Source: Sitta carolinensis (Eukaryota; Chordata; Aves; Passeriformes; Sittidae). From it: a DNA stretch of 64,000 bases. Positions 50,670 to 64,000 of this stretch are shown one piece after another (the first letter of the stretch is position 1; every line of letters begins with the position of its first letter). The notes beneath the pieces are model-generated. The model had not been told where the DNA came from. It saw only the letters and a program-made list of their open reading frames with translations, and searched no databases. The DNA is taken from the NCBI GenBank assembly GCA_032173965.1, contig CM063288.1, positions 27,312,001-27,376,000 of the forward strand, given 5' to 3'. Position numbers and translations under genes: made by a program.

Positions 50670-53600
50670 AAAAGGTACAAATAAAATACAGGCAGGATTG
50701 TTAACACAAAGATTAAGAAGCAATAAATAACTATCCACTTAAATTTAAACACTAGAATGCAGAGGTACAACCACAAAAAAACCCAACCAAACAAGAAAAA
50801 AACCCAAACCCCCCCCCCCCCAAACCTCAAAAATTCCATAAACAATACAAACTGGATTTTATATCAGCACTGGTGTCTTACATTGTCATAAATCCCTTAA
50901 CCTTAACACATATCACTTCTCATTTTTGTAAGCAATGATTGCCACAAGTACTGAAAAATCCTGGTGTTCCCTTTCAAAATAGTTGCGTACCTCTTTTCCA
51001 GCTAGCACAAATGGGACTTTCTTGCTCACGCCACACCTCTACTTGACTCTCTCCCCTCAGCCAGGACACGAACTTTCACCCTCAGTTTGGAGCCAACACG
51101 TGAGCCTTACAGTTTTCAACCAAGGATTCTGAAACTGCTGCACTGAAAATCATTCAAGGTGCAATTTATAATGAGAATGTATCCGACCCACCCTGCAAAC
51201 CAGGCAGAGCTGGCAACGTTTCCCCCTGGCAGGGAACAATGGAGCCCCAGGACACCTCACTGGGCACTTTCTACTCTGCTCCTACTCTAAGGCACGGTGG
51301 CTTCGTCGAGCGAGCATCTGTCAAATGGACTTGTCCACCTGTTGCAGAAAGCTGGGCATGAATTACATAGTCAATGTTACAGTGAGGCCACAGATTGAGA
51401 ATGTCTGCAATTGGAATCAAGTCTTCAAAACTATTCAGATCTTCAGTAAATGCTGGTTTATTTAAACAACATAATTTGTAATGTCCAGGCTTGTACTTGT
51501 GTAGGGACAGTGCTCTTTACAATAATGCTAACATTTGTCTGCACCCTGAGCTGTATGAATTTTGCTTGGGAGTTTTGGAAACGATTCTGAAATTCAGGAG
51601 AATAGTGGATTATATTCATAAAACAAGGGTGCCACTGACCTTTCAGCACAAGGGAATAGATGTGAATCAGGGACCTGAGATTCATCTAAAGGAACACAGT
51701 GGAAACACACAGGATGAAAGGCTCTAAAGGCTTTACAAATTATATTTGGATGGGGAGAGCAGGGAGAAGGAGAATGTGGGAAAAAGAAGAATGAAAAAGG
51801 ATCCTGCTGTTTAGCTCATGCATAAACTGTATGTGCCTAGCCAAAGGTCATTCCTTTTATTTTCTCATTAATTTCAGTGACGGTAAATGGTATATGAAGA
51901 ACAATCTAAAAATAAGAACAGCCAGAAATAGCTTAGGTTTTTTGTGTGACAGCGTGGCAGGAAGAAAAACCTGAACTGAAACTTCATTCCAGATCTTTAC
52001 TTCTGGCTTTTGAAAAAGTAGTGACTTAATAATTTAAGATGAACTGTAAATCTATTTAGAGAAGTTAAACAAAAATTAAGTGGTCTACTTTTTAATGTAT
52101 TTTCCAATAAAGTTTTTATACTCTGTGTACACTGAAATTAATTCCTGTTTTTATTTTTTTTTTTTTAATCTACTCCTCTTGTAAGAAATGGTGCATATGG
52201 ACAGTTTTGAGGGAGAGTTTTCTGGGTTCTAAACACAAGTAAAAAATACTCCCATTAAGCACTAGGCAGCTATAAACAAATAGAGGAGGAATAACAGCTT
52301 TGGTAAACCTTCATGTGCATGCAAAAGCTGGCACAAGGAAATTGCCATCCACAGCAACTGTAAGTAGAGGCTGAAATGGGAACATAAAAGGGATAATGTA
52401 TGTTTTGCTGCGGGGGTCATGAATGGCTGCCTCAAACAAATCTTCAGGCAGCAGGAGCTCTTCATACAGAGACTGATGCAACATCTGCCAACCTTTTTTT
52501 TCTAGGGAATAATGGGCAAATATCTAGAAGGTGATCTCCAGACAGGGTAACACTGATTCTCCAGCAGCATTGAAAAAATTTTAACATTACTCTACCAGCT
52601 TTTTAATTTTCTGCAGCAAATATGCAAATCTGCATTGACTTGCAGCATAATTGAGCTTACACTTGCAAAAAGAGGACACCAGCTTCCAAAGTTCAGTTTT
52701 CATCTTCTGTTTATGCCCAATAGCAGTATGAACCTTATGGTTAACACAGGTTGCAGTGGTTCACTTTCTGTGTAGAGGTTAGTAATTAATAAAGCTAAAA
52801 TAATAATCAGTAACAATTAAGCATCCCAGCTGGAACATTTGGGCTATATTAGAAGTGAGATGACCTGCTCAAAGCAGCAAATTTAGATTTTGCATGAAAC
52901 CTTTAGGTCACTGTATTTCCTGCACAACCATGGTCGTATTTCTAATGTGATCCCAGACAACTCATTTGATTTCTCTCGGCCTCCATTTGCCATCTGCAGA
53001 AGAAGAGAGGAATTTCCAGACCTCAGTGTATATGACAAAGATTAAGAGATACTCCAGGTGTAACTGTACAATGCAGTAACTTTGGCAGGAAAGGTGTCTG
53101 AATGATTTCTTGCTCTTTTGCAGTCTCTCTGACTCCATTCTAGCACTGTAATCTGTTATCCTATTCAGTTTTTGAAACCTACCTGCAGTCCAGACCACTG
53201 AAATGACCTGGGTTAAAAATACCACCCCCCACCCCGTGTTCTTTAAAGATTTTTTTAACTGAGATCCAGTTGTTATTGAAGCTCCAGCAGCTGGTGACCT
53301 GTCATGAAAAGGACCTTGAAAAGTGACATGTCATACTCTAACATCAGATCATGAGCTGCAGTAATCCAGAGGGATATCACAACACAGCCATTGTAAAGTC
53401 ACTGTTTTTGAAGGGAGAAAACACCTCTCACATATGATATGCGTTCAGTATCTCGTCCTACTTGATTAGTCTTGGGGCTGGGGATGGAACAGGAGCCAGC
53501 CGAAAGCAAAGGTAATAGAACAATTACGCAGGGATATATTTTATCTCCTTCAAACACCTACTGCTCCCACAAGACTGACAGGCTCCAATGCTTCCGTTGC

Positions 53601-54606
53601 ATCAGTAACCCCACATCCTCTTGGACTGCTTCTTGGCAATCAGTTTTAAAGTACTGCCTGAAGCAGGTCACTGCTGTTTTTCCTCACTACAGATAAGAGA
53701 CAGTAGCAAAGAAAGAAATGGTGCAGAGAACTTCTCAGGTGCAGAAATAAAGCACAGGTTTTCTGAGTCCTGCCCAATGCACTGACTACAAGCCTCATCT
53801 CCTGCTATTTGGTGAGGTCTGTTGCCTACCCAAAGGGACTGTGTGCCATGTGCAGCAGCAATAGGAGACCATGAAGCAGGGAGGAGAGGTATCTGGAAGG
53901 GAGCTGAGGTGTGTTTCTCTAAATACGTATTAGTTTGTTGGTTTCAATACCAGAATCAGTGATTAAGAGTTTGTTAATTGGCAACAAATTAAATCAATTG
54001 AAATTCCTCTGGCTCAAAACCGTTTCTGGCGCACAACAAGGGAAAATTGATTCAACACAAAAATTTGGAAATAAAGTAGTACAGTCACAGTAGTCTGGCA
54101 ACAGATCTGAGGGTGAAGATATATAGAAAACAGCAAATTACATGTTGTGTATCAGTTGCTAATCTAGGGCATAAATATAACAAGGGTCTTTTAAGCCAGG
54201 AGAAGGACTGATAATAATATTTTATCCTGGCTTTTGTTAACAGCAGTTAAAAACTGGAATGTTAGCAGAAAGAAGTTCAAAGAGAGGCTCCAGAAGTGAT
54301 TAACAGGAATATATCTTCAGTAGATAGATGTTTACATGCCTGGCTTATGAGAAAGCAGCCAAGCAAAGAAAAGACAGAGGATCCTTTCAAGGGAACTGGG
54401 TGGAATCCCAAATAGCATTATATAGAGTGTAAGCATGGAAAGAAGAAAAAGAAAATTCATGATAACTGTAAAAAATTCTGACAGCCACAGTGAACGAAAA
54501 CCCTAGAGAGGTTGGCTTCCTACATGTTATCAGCAGAAAGTTGTATTCAACATTCAGAAAAAATTTAGAAATAGAAAAGCCTCTCTACTCGCCTGTGTGA
54601 TCCTAG

Positions 54607-54608
<2 letters not shown>
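50670..54608. other. upstream flank, no gene recognised
   Basis: About 4 kb of AT-rich sequence upstream of SPATS2L with a 13-base C run at 50809-50821 and T-rich runs near 52150. All open frames are short (under 90 codons) and unlike known proteins. No tRNA or other RNA gene was recognised. Confidence 0.6.
50809..50821. repeat. poly(C) tract, 13 bases
   Basis: An uninterrupted C run flanked by AAACCC-like sequence, with C/A-only composition for about 60 bases before it. Confidence 0.85.

Positions 54609-54690
<82 letters not shown>
54609..54690. repeat. poly(A) tract, 82 bases
   Basis: An unbroken run of 82 A, the longest homopolymer in the window. Sequence just before it has no AATAAA within 40 bases and is not a recognised retroelement or processed pseudogene. 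GAAGGAC follows the run and also occurs at about 54204-54210, which could be a 7-bp target duplication around a 400-bp insert, but a chance match is plausible. Confidence 0.95.
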
Positions 54691-54692
<2 letters not shown>

Positions 54693-57600
54693 AGGACAGC
54701 ATCTTTTTTAGCTCTCAAAGCAGGTCAAATTCAGAAAGAATAATTCACAACCCACTCATAAGTCAATGGCCATTATGTTTGCTCAGACAAGACCTGAATT
54801 TGATTAAATGCTTATGAGTATGCAGACTATATACTATATTTTAAAAATCTGTTTTGCAATGAGATTATTTATATCAAAGGTAATTTCAATTGCTTTTCTG
54901 AGATCTCACATTTGGTTAAAAATACAAAGTCCCCAAAGGACTGTGACAATCAGACTGCAATATTCCAATAAATATTTTTATTTTTTACTTTTTTTTTTAA
55001 TTTTAAGATTGGCAAAGAGGCTAGTTAAAACCTTCACAGAAACATGCAGCTGAAAAAAAGAACCTGAGTATTTTCTGATTCCAGAAGCAACATGGCCATA
55101 TCTTGTAGTGTCTGATGTTTCAGAATGAGTGGACTTGAGCAGGGTGGTAAACACTTAAGAATGACTGAAGTTCAAAAACAAACAAAAAGAAGCCTTGAGC
55201 TCACTCTTGTAGTAAATGGGAAAAAAGTGAGGGAAAGCTTGGCAAAAATCAGCATAATAGTGGGCTTATTGTTGAATCTGAAAGCTTCATTTTCCAATGG
55301 TGTCCCTTTTCTGGGAAGCTGCACAACCACTCTGAAAGCGCTTTCTATAGAGATGATAAATCTGTGGTTGAGATTTATGCACATTCAGATTAAGTCAGGA
55401 AATCAGTAATGAAAAGGATAATTAAATAGAGAGACAAAAACCTAGAAGAAAAATTACCAAAAGCTCCCAAAACAAACACAGCTAACAATACACCATATAT
55501 ATCAGGTCCTGGGATTCTGACTTGGACTTTGGCACCCATTCTTGCTTGAGCAACACACAGGGTGAGCAACCTCATCCTCTTCCTCACTGTGTTTCCCAGG
55601 ACTCTAGAGAAGGGCAGTCTGCAAAGCAGCAGATTCTGTGTGAGCAAGATGAGGCTTGGTATCTTTGGTCCTCTCTCTGTTTCTTTTTGCACAGAGCTTT
55701 TAATTCATCTGGTGGAAAAGCAGAGGAAGAAAAACATATTCTATACTTATTTATGGAACTGTTTGAGGCCACAGCACTCCTGGTCCTGAGGGAGCAGGGA
55801 GCATCCAAAAAGGAAGGAAAAGATACAGGGACAACTCTCAGTGGCACCAGTCGATCTCAAAAAAGCCCCAAACAAACAATTTTAAAAATGTGGTTGGTTG
55901 GAAGAGTTCCTGCTAATGGCTTGCAGTTCCAGGATATTGAAGCTGGATTAATGCTCATCTTTTTGAGGAGTTCCACCATGCATTCAGGGTGCTGGTATGC
56001 ACTCAGCACTAAAGAGACAGCCAAAGGGGTACCTCTCTTAGCAGCTGTGGTACTCCTGCTCTGTGGTTGAACTAGAGCCTGGGCTAAAGAGGCTGCTCTC
56101 ACTCTTTAGCTTCAGGCATCCAACCTGAGCACCGAAGCCAGCAGCCTCAGGGCCTGGGCTGTCGGGGGAGGTGTCCCACTGACCCCGCAGGAGCCTTCAG
56201 CCCCGTGATCACCAGGCTTAGGAGCCTGCAGTTAACCTGTGAAAATCCCCAGTGCAGTGATGACTTTGTCACAGCGTTACTTGTGGTACTTGCCTGCAGC
56301 ACCTGCCTGTAAAGACAACTACCCTCAGTAACCCAGGGGCATTGTGCCACTCTCTGATCCAGCAGCTTTATATTCCAAAAGGGCTCAGCCCACCCCAAAA
56401 ATTCAGCAACACAAGAATAGGGAACTTCCACTAGCTGGTGGCACTAGCAGATTGCTGTCCTCTGTCGGGACTTGATACTGTGAGGAGAAAATCAAGAGTT
56501 TATAAGGTAAATGAGAGCTTTTGAATATTACAGTCTCCATTTTATAACCAACAGCCCTGTCTTTCTAGACACAAGCAAGCGAGGGTCTGTGAGAGCTGCT
56601 TTTGACAGAGGTCATTTCTTCCCTTTTGACTTTCAAAGATGTACAGACAACTCAGAGTGTTAATGGTAAAGCAAACACTGACTGAACAAGATTTAGCAAA
56701 AAAGCCCTTCTCTTTTTATGACTGTAACTAAAAACACGAAAACTCAGTACTGTGTCATAGTCCAGCATGAACGTTTTTCCAGCTTTAAAGATATGGTGTA
56801 CAAATGCTGCAACTCTGTGACAATCTTTAGTGTGTGCACCATGACTTTTAAATTAATTTATTTACTTTCTAAATGTTGTCCCGCTTCTCTAAAGTGGATT
56901 CAGTCCTAGTGTCTGATTAATCTCATGTGGGAACTAAAGAGAGATGAAAAAATTGACATCTAAAAGATGTGGATCTGCTCCCAAGTTTTACAGTACAAGA
57001 TGATCTGTAGTAGAAACTATTTACAATCCTTTCTCTCACACCACTGGACAAAAAAAAGGCTCCACAAAAAGTGTAGAAATTCCAATTTATGTTTAAGAGT
57101 TCTGTTCTAGTCAGAGTGCAAAATGCCACTTCGGCCCCTGCCCCACTCTCCTTTCTGCTATCAAGAATAATTTACAACAGTTTGAACTTTTTTCCATGGG
57201 ACTGGGTGAGTTTATAGATGACAATTTACTTTCTGCTATTAATATGCCAGGCTTGATTCAAACAAAAATCTTCATGCAAAAAACACCATGTCATTTACTA
57301 ATCATACAAATCAAGACGATCTCCCTCTAACACCAAACCTGATAACAAAGTATTCCACTGCCATTTGGAGCTGTGTGGGAGTTTAACTGACACTTACACT
57401 GGTGTAAAGAAAAAATGCATATAACAGGCAGCCATGCAAAGTAGGGACCACAGTCAAAGGACTGGCTTTGCATGTGGACATTACTCTAGTCTCCTTCGCA
57501 TCAAAAAGTCATCTGCACAAGATAATCTTAGCCGGAAGGGAAAAGCAAGCAAAAGTATTGAGTGCTTTGAAGTGTCGTTTCAAGACCAACATGAAACTTA

Positions 57601-60600
57601 TCTGGGAAGTAATGTAAATAACAAAAATGGCACATTTAAATTACAATTTATCTATTAACTCAGGAGTTTGGCAGTTGAGATTATGATTGATACAGTGACA
57701 TGTCTGTTGGTATTGGAAAGAAGGGGTGATTGACAGGCAGAAACATATAATCAAATTGGAAAAAACATAAATGCACATACAATAGCTTTAGTGTTGTTAC
57801 ACAGCATACAGGGAATTAAAGGAAAGTACGAAAACATAGTAATTACAGAAGAAACTAAAAGGTATCAACCCTCCAAGGTTTGATCAATCAGCAGGGTGCT
57901 TTAGAGGCCCAGTGATCATAACAGAAAATGTGTGAGTAATGTGATTGAGAAATTACCAAGGTAACTTAAGGTTTAATATGGAATGATGCCAAGCATAAAT
58001 TTGGTTTATCTCAGAAAAGACTGAAGGGAAGCTCAACAATGTAGAATCCAAATTTCTCAAAAGCAAAAGGAAAGTGTCCCCAGGGCTCTGCACTAGGAAA
58101 GCAGCACCTCTGTTTAACAAGGATAGAGTCCCAGCTCATAAAGTGCCTCACCCATGGCTGCACAGGAAAGCTGTGTCATGACTGAACACAGCCCTCCACC
58201 CGGAAACTTACTTGGTAGTGACTGTTGAAAGTTATCCTAAAACTAAAAATACATAAATTAAATTGCTTAAAACAACACTGGCTAAAACAAGAACAAAATT
58301 AGTCTAGGTGGAGTTACTTGATTTAATACACAAATACAGTCTGCTACTTCAAAGACCAGAAAGGACTGTTCATGGACTAAGTCCTAGAAGACAAAACTGA
58401 AAAAGGGAGATATATAGATACAGATTCAGTATAAAAACCCACCAGCTTTGGGGTCATCCTTTGTACAAGTGTCTTACTGCATGCCACAGAATTCAGACAA
58501 TACTTCTGTAGTCATGGTCCCCAAATCTTCTAGAATGTAATGAACGTGTACCATTTGTGACCCAATTTATTATACAAGAATATAATCCCTGATTAATTAT
58601 AATCCTTAGGCAGGCTTCAAATTTTTATGAGAAAGATGAAATTATTCTATGCCAGAGTACTTCTCCCTGAAGAATACATAAGGAGTTAACTCACAAATAG
58701 ATGGATATTGTTGCTTATCAGCACTTCACTGCCATTACCATGGCAGCAAGGCAAAGACCATTTTGTTCTGCCCCATTCTTCCCTCAGAACTGACAGTTCA
58801 CTTTCAAATACAGAATCTAACAGAAACTAATGTCTGAGGCCAGATTTTACATTGTGTCCTAAAAGCTCAATTTGATATGAAGTTTAGTGAAAAGGTGGAA
58901 CAAAAGGCTGTTGTTTCATAACGCTAACTGAACATTAGGAGGCTGATTATGCTGTTTGCAGTACAACATGTGTAAAAAGAATCAAACAAAACTCAGATCA
59001 AGCATTTTCTGGGTAAAATGTGCCCGAAAAACTATCTGCATCTTCTTTTGCTGCTGACAGACAAGTGCAGGGATCAGCATGTTGCTGCTGCCTACAGGAC
59101 ACCTATGATTGCCAAGAAGGAACACATACAGTGAAATTGCAATAGGTTCATCCGGAACATGTGGAAAACAGTAAGTGGAGCACACCAAAGGAGTAGTCAA
59201 GAACATATAACATGCCAGCCATCATTACACTTCACATCTGAATATCCAACAAGTTATCAATATTAATAGGACAGCTGGTACAGGAGGAGGCTGCTGGGGC
59301 ATCAGAATTGCATTTTCTGATTTACTCTGACACTTGAGAGCTTGTCTAAAGAATAAAAAACAAAGGGAAAAAATGCCACAGACAAATAACCTAAGGAATA
59401 GGATCACCTCCTAGCTGGTTCAGGCTCTGTATCTGGCTCCACAAAGGTCAAAAAATTAAGGAGTCATTGTGACATTAAAAAATTCCTCCACCAATCCCAT
59501 TCACCTAAGCTTCATGGATGAACAACTCAGGAGCTCTCCCACCATTCCTGTGTAGAAACACTTTGGATGAGATATAGAAGACAGGAGAGCAAGGCTTAGT
59601 GAAACAGAACTCTGACACAAACAAGCTGGAAAACAACTGGAGGGGAAGGCTGACAAGACAGAGAGATGCAGGGGAAGCAAAAGGCAGCAAGTCTTACTCC
59701 CTGAACAGGAGGTTCAGAGTGTGTGTGTGAACATCATGAAAGATGCAGATGGTCTTCACCTAACAGTGCAGTTTGCTCATGTAGGTCCTGGGACACAGTT
59801 ACCTGAACAACCTGTTCCCTCCTGTAAAACCTGTCATGTAATCCAAGTTTATCCTGCTGAGCTGACCACAAAATAACAAAGTACTTAGCTGTTCCCTCCC
59901 TTATATCACAAACACTGTATAAGCTGTGTTTTGTCTACAGAAAAGTTAGAGTTAATATCTGTACAGGAACAGAGGCAGACAAAAAGAAATCAAGAAAGGG
60001 GACAGAGTGAAGCTACAGGCTGCAGCAGTTATGCCATTTGATTTCCAGCTTTAAATAAACCCTTTGAAGTAGAACAGGTTTTTTATGTTAAAAAAGGTGC
60101 TTTTCAGTCTGCATCACTGTTTATGGCTGAAAAAATTACTCCACTTGAACTCCAAACTGGATATTCAACACTGAAAAAAATAGCAGAAAATTTATGTGCA
60201 GATCTCCATCATTCCCACAGCTCCTGTGCCACATCAAACACTTATTAGCTGCAGTAGTATTAAGTGTTACAGTTAAAGATGACATTGTTTTGCAGGCACA
60301 GTTCAAAAACTATACCTTCATCCCTACAAACCACGGGCTGAATGGTATAGCTTCACAACTGAAAAGTCTGAATTAACTACAGAAAAATAGTATGTATAAT
60401 TTCTGTGAACTTCACTAATTGAAAAGATCTTCAAGGGCCGCAAAAGAGAATATCCCATGTGAAAAAATAAATGCTGAAGCTGCTGATCTGGGTTTCATAG
60501 CACTCTCCTCTCTCCTACACCTCATTAAGTTAGACTATAAATACCAAGCAGAAGTGCAAATACCTTCCTGAATGGTGACTAAGTTTGCACCTACCTAAGG

Positions 60601-63600
60601 AAGCTTAGCAATTTTGCCCATCAAATCCACATAATTTAGCCTTTTGTTAAAACCAGGAAGTTGAAGGACAGGAGGCATGTCTAACAGAGCTTTCAAAATG
60701 CTGGGTAAAGTCTTCACACAACAGTGGGAGAATGTCATTGTTATGTTCTACTATAAAGAACTTGCTTCAGTATTTAAAGGGTTCACCCTTGCTACCTGTG
60801 AGATCGCCAGGACTTTGGAGATTTGATAGCACTTATATCAGTATCAAAATTCCCAAAGTTTTATATTCTCCATGAATAATGAAGATGGCCTCAACAAATA
60901 GTTGCTGTGCATTTGTATTTCCATAAAAGCTGTAAATTAAGAACTGCAAACTTGACTATGCACATTATCAAACCTTAAGTCCCAGAAGTACTGAGTTGTA
61001 ATAAAACAGGCTAGGAAGCAGTTGTTAATTTAAACTAAATTATATAAATGAACAGCTGCATTTCCAAGAACAAAGCCCCAAACAACAAAAAGCAATGAAG
61101 ACAAGCCTACACATATTTCTTCTAAAATGGCTCACCAAAGGGAGAAAACTTCAGATTTACAATAAAATCTAATGTGTGACTTTAAGGTACAGTAAATGCA
61201 GTTCTGATACTTGTTCCAGAGATACCAACAAATGCCTACAAACCCCTTAGCAAAGTGTTGTGATTAAAAAGACCGAAAGCTACACAGTGGTTGAGTGAGA
61301 TGAAATGCTGGCAGTTAGGCAAATATGGGTTCAGGATGATATAATTTGTCATGCTCAGCATTGATTGCTATTGCAAAGCTGCTCTGGGATGAAAATCCTG
61401 ATTGTAATCCATCAAACCAGTGACTAAAGTGAGTCAAATGGCTGAGCAATTGTGATGATACAGCTGGCTGCAGGGATGGTGTTAGAAATTAAGTAAAGCT
61501 GCTATTAGCATGTAGAAAGCTTTAGAGAAAGGGAAAAGCAGCATGGTAATTGCTAATACCCACAACACAGAAATGATATTGGAAGTTTTATTAAAAACAA
61601 ACCAAATCACATCATGCTGCTTTTTGAAGGAGAAATACTTATGCCTGCTACTCACAATCTCAATTTTTTTTTTAAAAAAGGTGTGTCTATACATCTCTTC
61701 ACCTGGACTACGCAGAAAAACTTAGTTCTCTTCCTAGTCAGCTAGAGTCACAGGTTATGCTCAGGGACCACCAGGAGAAAGAATCAGAAGAGTGGATGAG
61801 TCACACCAACAGGAACCAGTTTTCCCAAGCTGGCAATAGGAACACCACTGCTACATAAAATTGATTTTGCTTGGGCCACTGTTAGCACTCTGCCTCTGTC
61901 TTGCCTACTGGACAGGGTGTGAGAGACCTACATGGACTGTCCATGCAAAAACCAACTGGGCACTTCTGCCTGCAGGGAAGCAGAATTCAAGGACAGTCAG
62001 CAATTCTGACCAAATACCACTTAGCTTGCTCTGGGAAGTCACCTCAGAGAAGCCTTCAATGTGGCTGAAATCCAGCAACAGTATTCCCCACTATGGTTTG
62101 TGCTTCCTATTGCCTTTGTCACTTTGACCCTTCATCTCCCATCTGTGGGATTCTTGCCTTTAGTGGTTTTTTTCATCTAAATATAGTAGCTCTTCAGTCT
62201 TTTTGTCTCTCTGCTACAACCTTGGCTGCCTTTAATGGTTCCTGCATGAAATTAGACCTAGTTTGCATTCCAATCAGCTTTGGTGACTTATGCTTTTAAT
62301 TAATCCTTAATATTCCTCCAGTCTCCATGGATGGTGCATTATAAAAACCCGTTTATATGTGTCATTGTGGTTTCAACTTCAGGGGAAAAATGTCTCACAA
62401 ATGGTATATATACAAGAAATATATGCAATTTATCATAAAATATTATGATTTTATTCTCTCCAGCTGGAGTAGCAGACAAGTTAATATATTTTTCCAATTG
62501 AAAAAGTTCCATGTGATTTATTATTCCACAAGGAGCAGGGTCCAACAAGGCCCCTACTTGGATACAACCTCTGTGGGATTCTCAACATACTGTAACTTGC
62601 TGGATCTGAGTAACCCCTCTCCAAAACCACAGCAGGCCTCTGACTGCCTTGCATGCAAAGATTTAACAGGTTAATTGACCAAATCATGCTCACTTCAATA
62701 GTCTCTTTGTGTTCCAAATTTGACCCACAGAAGAGCTCTGAAAGTTTAGAGCACAACATAAGTGGTAAGTATTACTGGGTCACATTTTCAGGTTCAGAAT
62801 CAGTTGTTACTTAATGTTTATTCAGCTTCCATTAAAGCAGAATCACTGAATCAAAAACCAAGGAAGGACCTCCAAATTTCACCTATTATTAATAATTTTA
62901 TGTTATTAACTCCATGTTCTCTGACATCTTTTACTCTTGCCTGAGTATCACTCCAAATAAAAGATATTCAACTGTCACTTTTAAAGTGTGATTTATTACT
63001 AGCCAGCCTGCTCATCTGTTAGTTGAATGAACCAAGAAGTTTCTGTGAGGCTTCTTGAAACAATCTTTCACTTCAGTTATATCTATTGCCAGTTTCTGAC
63101 TTTATTTAACAATAATTAGAATAATCACTCCAGAAATGACACCCAGAAAAATGCATATCCTAAGAATATTGATAAACCAGCAACATCTTTTAAGACACCA
63201 AGATCTTTTCCCATCATATCAGACATATGGGACTGGCATTAAGTATAACCTGCAAGTGGTTCAGAGCAGTGAGAGTTTTCTTCATGCCCACAAGATTAGT
63301 TCTTTTAGCATTTCACATCTACTAAAAAGGATGTTTATTAAAATATTTATTCCTATTTTTTATTTGGAATAGAAGAGTTAAAAGATAAGCTGGGCAGTAA
63401 AATTCTGAACCAATCATCTAAAACACTTGGTCCCAGGAAAATAATACAGGAAAGATAAGGGGTCCACTGCCATTACTGCCACTAAGATTTCACCCTGCCA
63501 GCTCAGCAGTTTGCAACACCAGGACTAAAAGCATATTTGCCAGTCTTGTGGTTTCCAGATATTATTTGTTTGGTAAAGTAAAGCAATGCTCATTTCTACA

Positions 63601-64000
63601 TTTTATAGATTAGCAGACACACCTTCTGTCATCTGAGGGAGTGACATTTCAGCCAGGAAAGAAAACCTGAACTTGTTAACACCAGTGGCACAGGGGCATA
63701 TCATAAATTTGACCTCAGTGTCTCAGTTCTCAGTCATAGTCAGTAACGGATGGTTGAGAAAGAGTGTGACAAGAATTAAAGTGGGCAGTGTGGCTTCTAC
63801 ACAAAAGTCTCCCAGTTTCCAGGCCTGTGCAGCTTGGGCACCTTCCTTCTGGCATGGTGGAAATTATCAGGGTGAAGATCTTTATCTTTCAGGGTTTGCA
63901 CAAGGGAAATGGCAAACAGCACCCAAGCGTGTCACTTTATATGGGTGACAACTCCTAAAATCCAAATAGTTGCCTGGATCAAGGCCAGGCTCCTCTGCCC
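54691..64000. other. distal upstream flank, no gene recognised
   Basis: 9.3 kb of AT-rich sequence. The longest open frame, 55522-56070 (+), 182 codons, begins at a TTG, has no recognisable domain and overlaps open frames on the other strand, so it is not called a gene. No exons of the genes that flank SPATS2L in mammals (MAIP1, TYW5) were recognised. No LTR, CR1 or RNA gene was identified with confidence. Confidence 0.55.

Noticed and set aside
55522..56070. 182-codon plus-strand open frame
   Set aside because: It starts at TTG, has no recognisable domain or splice context, overlaps open frames on the other strand, and one frame of this length is expected by chance in 64 kb read in six frames.
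61861..62127. Plus-strand frame whose product begins with a hydrophobic, signal-peptide-like run
   Set aside because: It begins at TTG, has no homology I can name, and hydrophobic runs are common in T-rich DNA.
1..64000. CRISPR arrays, tRNA or rRNA genes, operons or phage-like clusters
   Set aside because: None was seen. The splice structure, CR1 elements and CpG island show vertebrate (avian) nuclear DNA.

Overview
The window looks like avian nuclear DNA. It is AT-rich, intron-dominated sequence with one CpG island, several CR1 LINE 3' fragments (the typical GGTTGGAAGGGACCT / CCTTCCAACCCAA ends) and avian-type ERV LTRs. No bacterial-type gene layout is present. Almost every long open frame is a chance frame.

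One gene can be identified with confidence: SPATS2L (SPATS2-like, also called stress granule and nucleolar protein), on the minus strand. Four consecutive coding exons are readable by eye at 16087-16125 (coding part of 16087-16150), 5534-5642, 2021-2070 and 1356-1596. Splice phases fit throughout (0, 1, 0, 1) and every junction has a consensus acceptor and donor. Together they encode residues 1-146 plus the first base of codon 147: a short start segment, a UBA-like helix region, a conserved linker and a strongly basic stretch. The rest of the gene lies beyond position 1.

Upstream in the gene's direction, a 33-kb first intron (about 16151-49438) leads to a CpG island at about 48890-49770. The island holds a strong minus-strand splice donor at 49433-49438 and is the best candidate for the SPATS2L promoter and non-coding first exon. 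Intron 1 carries two LTRs of one ERVL-like family, both antisense to the gene, and three CR1 fragments. It also holds two unproven candidate internal exons. The intron before the UBA-like exon holds a 43-bp, three-copy minisatellite whose units can fold into hairpins.

The remaining 14 kb (49.8-64 kb) lies upstream of SPATS2L. A well-preserved CR1 3' end abuts the island. Beyond it is a probable solo LTR with CCAAT, TATA and AATAAA motifs, facing away from SPATS2L, and then an 82-base poly(A) tract of unknown origin. No neighbouring gene was recognised there. No new multi-gene system was found. The most useful leads are the frame-neutral two-exon cassette encoding the UBA-like region, the candidate hidden 5' UTR exons, and the LTR placed back to back with the SPATS2L promoter.
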